Origin: Apostichopus japonicus
Lineage: Eukaryota; Echinodermata; Holothuroidea; Aspidochirotida; Stichopodidae
Assembly: GCF_037975245.1 (NCBI RefSeq)
Contig: NC_092568.1
Location: 5,496,001-5,560,000, forward strand
Reading direction: 5' to 3'
DNA length: 64,000 nt
Every line of letters begins with the position of its first letter. Positions within the stretch are counted from its first letter, which is position 1. The notes beneath the pieces were generated by a model. It was not told where the DNA came from, ran no database searches, and saw only the letters and a list, made by a program, of their open reading frames with translations. A program made the translations under genes and the position numbers. Below, in pieces: positions 63,001 through 64,000 of the stretch.

Positions 63001-64000
63001 TGTGTTATTTATGTTGTGGTTTCAAAACTGTTAATTACAGACATGTACAGTACAGGTGTATACACAAGAGAGAGTACAGTATTATGTAGATTTCTGTTGC
63101 GGTGATAATTGCTTACGTAGCTGTGTCATAAAATCCAGGCAATTACTTCTGTCTTGTTGAATGAATGGAACTTATCGCTGATAACTAGGTATAATAGTGA
63201 AAGTAACAGAGGAGGACTTAAGGATTTGTGCTTTCAATTCCAGCAGACCTTGCAAATACCGTTTGGCCATGTATATCGTTGTGGAAACTTACTGTAAGCC
63301 CTTGTCTAAAGGGTAAGTGTAAAACTAGCTGTTCTGTAACAGTGTTATACATGTAGCAATGTGCGTGTTGCTTGGAATTCTTCAGTACTTTACCAGGGAA
63401 GACAAATATCGTTTAAGATGGGGAATTTCCTGGTGGCAGAAGTTGATTACTATATGTCAAACTGTTTGCGGTACATTTACTGGAATGCTAGGTGAATACT
63501 AAATCCTGGTAGCGAAGTTTATTGTGAAGAATATGGACTTTTAATAGTTTGGTATTATTCATGCAGGTATGTATGGCAACAGGGTAACATCACATCATTG
63601 TTTACTGCAGTTGAACGGTAAATGTCTTCATTGTTCATGTGCAAATCACTTCCAAGTTGCTGACAATAAATACTCCCAATTGGTAAATCATATTTCAATC
63701 AGAGATAAACAATAAGAATATCAAAGATTATTGAAAGGTTTTGATGGACATGTATTTCCGCCTAAGTGCCAGTGGTCATTTTACTTTGGCTCTTGTTCAG
63801 TTTGGATGGTGGCTTTTAAAAAACTTGATCTACATTGACTTTCAGATGGACAGGCTCATCTCGTAAAATGATACTTTATCATTAATATTTCCCTTTAAAC
63901 TAACATCATTACTTAGTGTTTTCTTCACTGGTAGTATGTCTCAACATTGCTTCCACTTGACAACATACAGAGGTTTAATTGTACCATGTAAAAAAGAAAC
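57037..64000. other. Right end of the window: no firm gene
   Basis: AT-rich, probably intronic or intergenic. G/A-rich tract near 58243-58330 and G-run near 61617-61627. Two exon-like pieces were seen without family support: 57230-57279 (+; TCTAG acceptor, GTAAGG donor, VGVEPKKVVHLHILEK) and the CpG-richer piece around 62880-62965, which is open on both strands. Remaining frames are chance. Confidence 0.35.

Overview
The window is nuclear DNA of an intron-rich, AT-rich animal. I infer a marine deuterostome invertebrate, most likely an echinoderm and perhaps a sea cucumber. The reasons are GT-AG introns of 0.4-2 kb, small exons, vertebrate-like gene families, CTAGGCCTAG-type intergenic DNA, about twenty long poly-G/poly-C runs, and very abundant short DNA transposons with G-rich ends. 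The species is inference. Almost every open frame longer than 60 codons here is noise. The real genes are spliced from short exons that I joined by hand from splice sites, phase and protein motifs.

Layout. (1) 1-223: last exon of RCE1, the CAAX prenyl protease 2, + strand, followed by its 3' flank. (2) 6850-14209: a stack of nested DNA transposons. A 6,224-bp element (7745-13968) with TA target duplication, imperfect CCCAG...CTGGG inverted ends and GC-rich subterminal tandem repeats sits inside an older short hAT-like element. An uninterrupted copy of that older element survives at 37229-37570 and shows the empty site. A 302-bp hAT-type MITE has in turn inserted into the large element, and a sister MITE lies just left at 6850-7216. 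On the minus strand the large element carries a degenerating multi-exon gene with a DUF4806-like domain. (3) 15455-18010: a complete three-exon pseudokinase of 410 residues resembling STK35/PDIK1L. Its catalytic HRD and Asn are lost, and its first intron is of the GC-AG class. (4) 21764-28932: a complete eight-exon CHST15-like carbohydrate sulfotransferase of 432 residues, a type II Golgi membrane protein with both PAPS-binding motifs. A 1.2-kb hAT element lies in its second intron. (5) 28933-53300: mostly non-coding, with a 105-bp AT microsatellite, a 575-bp TTAA-flanked palindromic element, CAAGTCAC-type repeat, a dispersed repeat family and eight CRE palindromes clustered between 21.7 and 37.1 kb. 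(6) 53300-64000: a possible promoter plus first coding exon at 53483, several minisatellites and weak exon candidates that I could not assign to a known family.

The recognised genes are independent loci on the same strand, not an operon or pathway. The most unusual item is the TA-flanked element with its subterminal arrays and captured or accessory DUF4806-like gene; no transposase was found in it.
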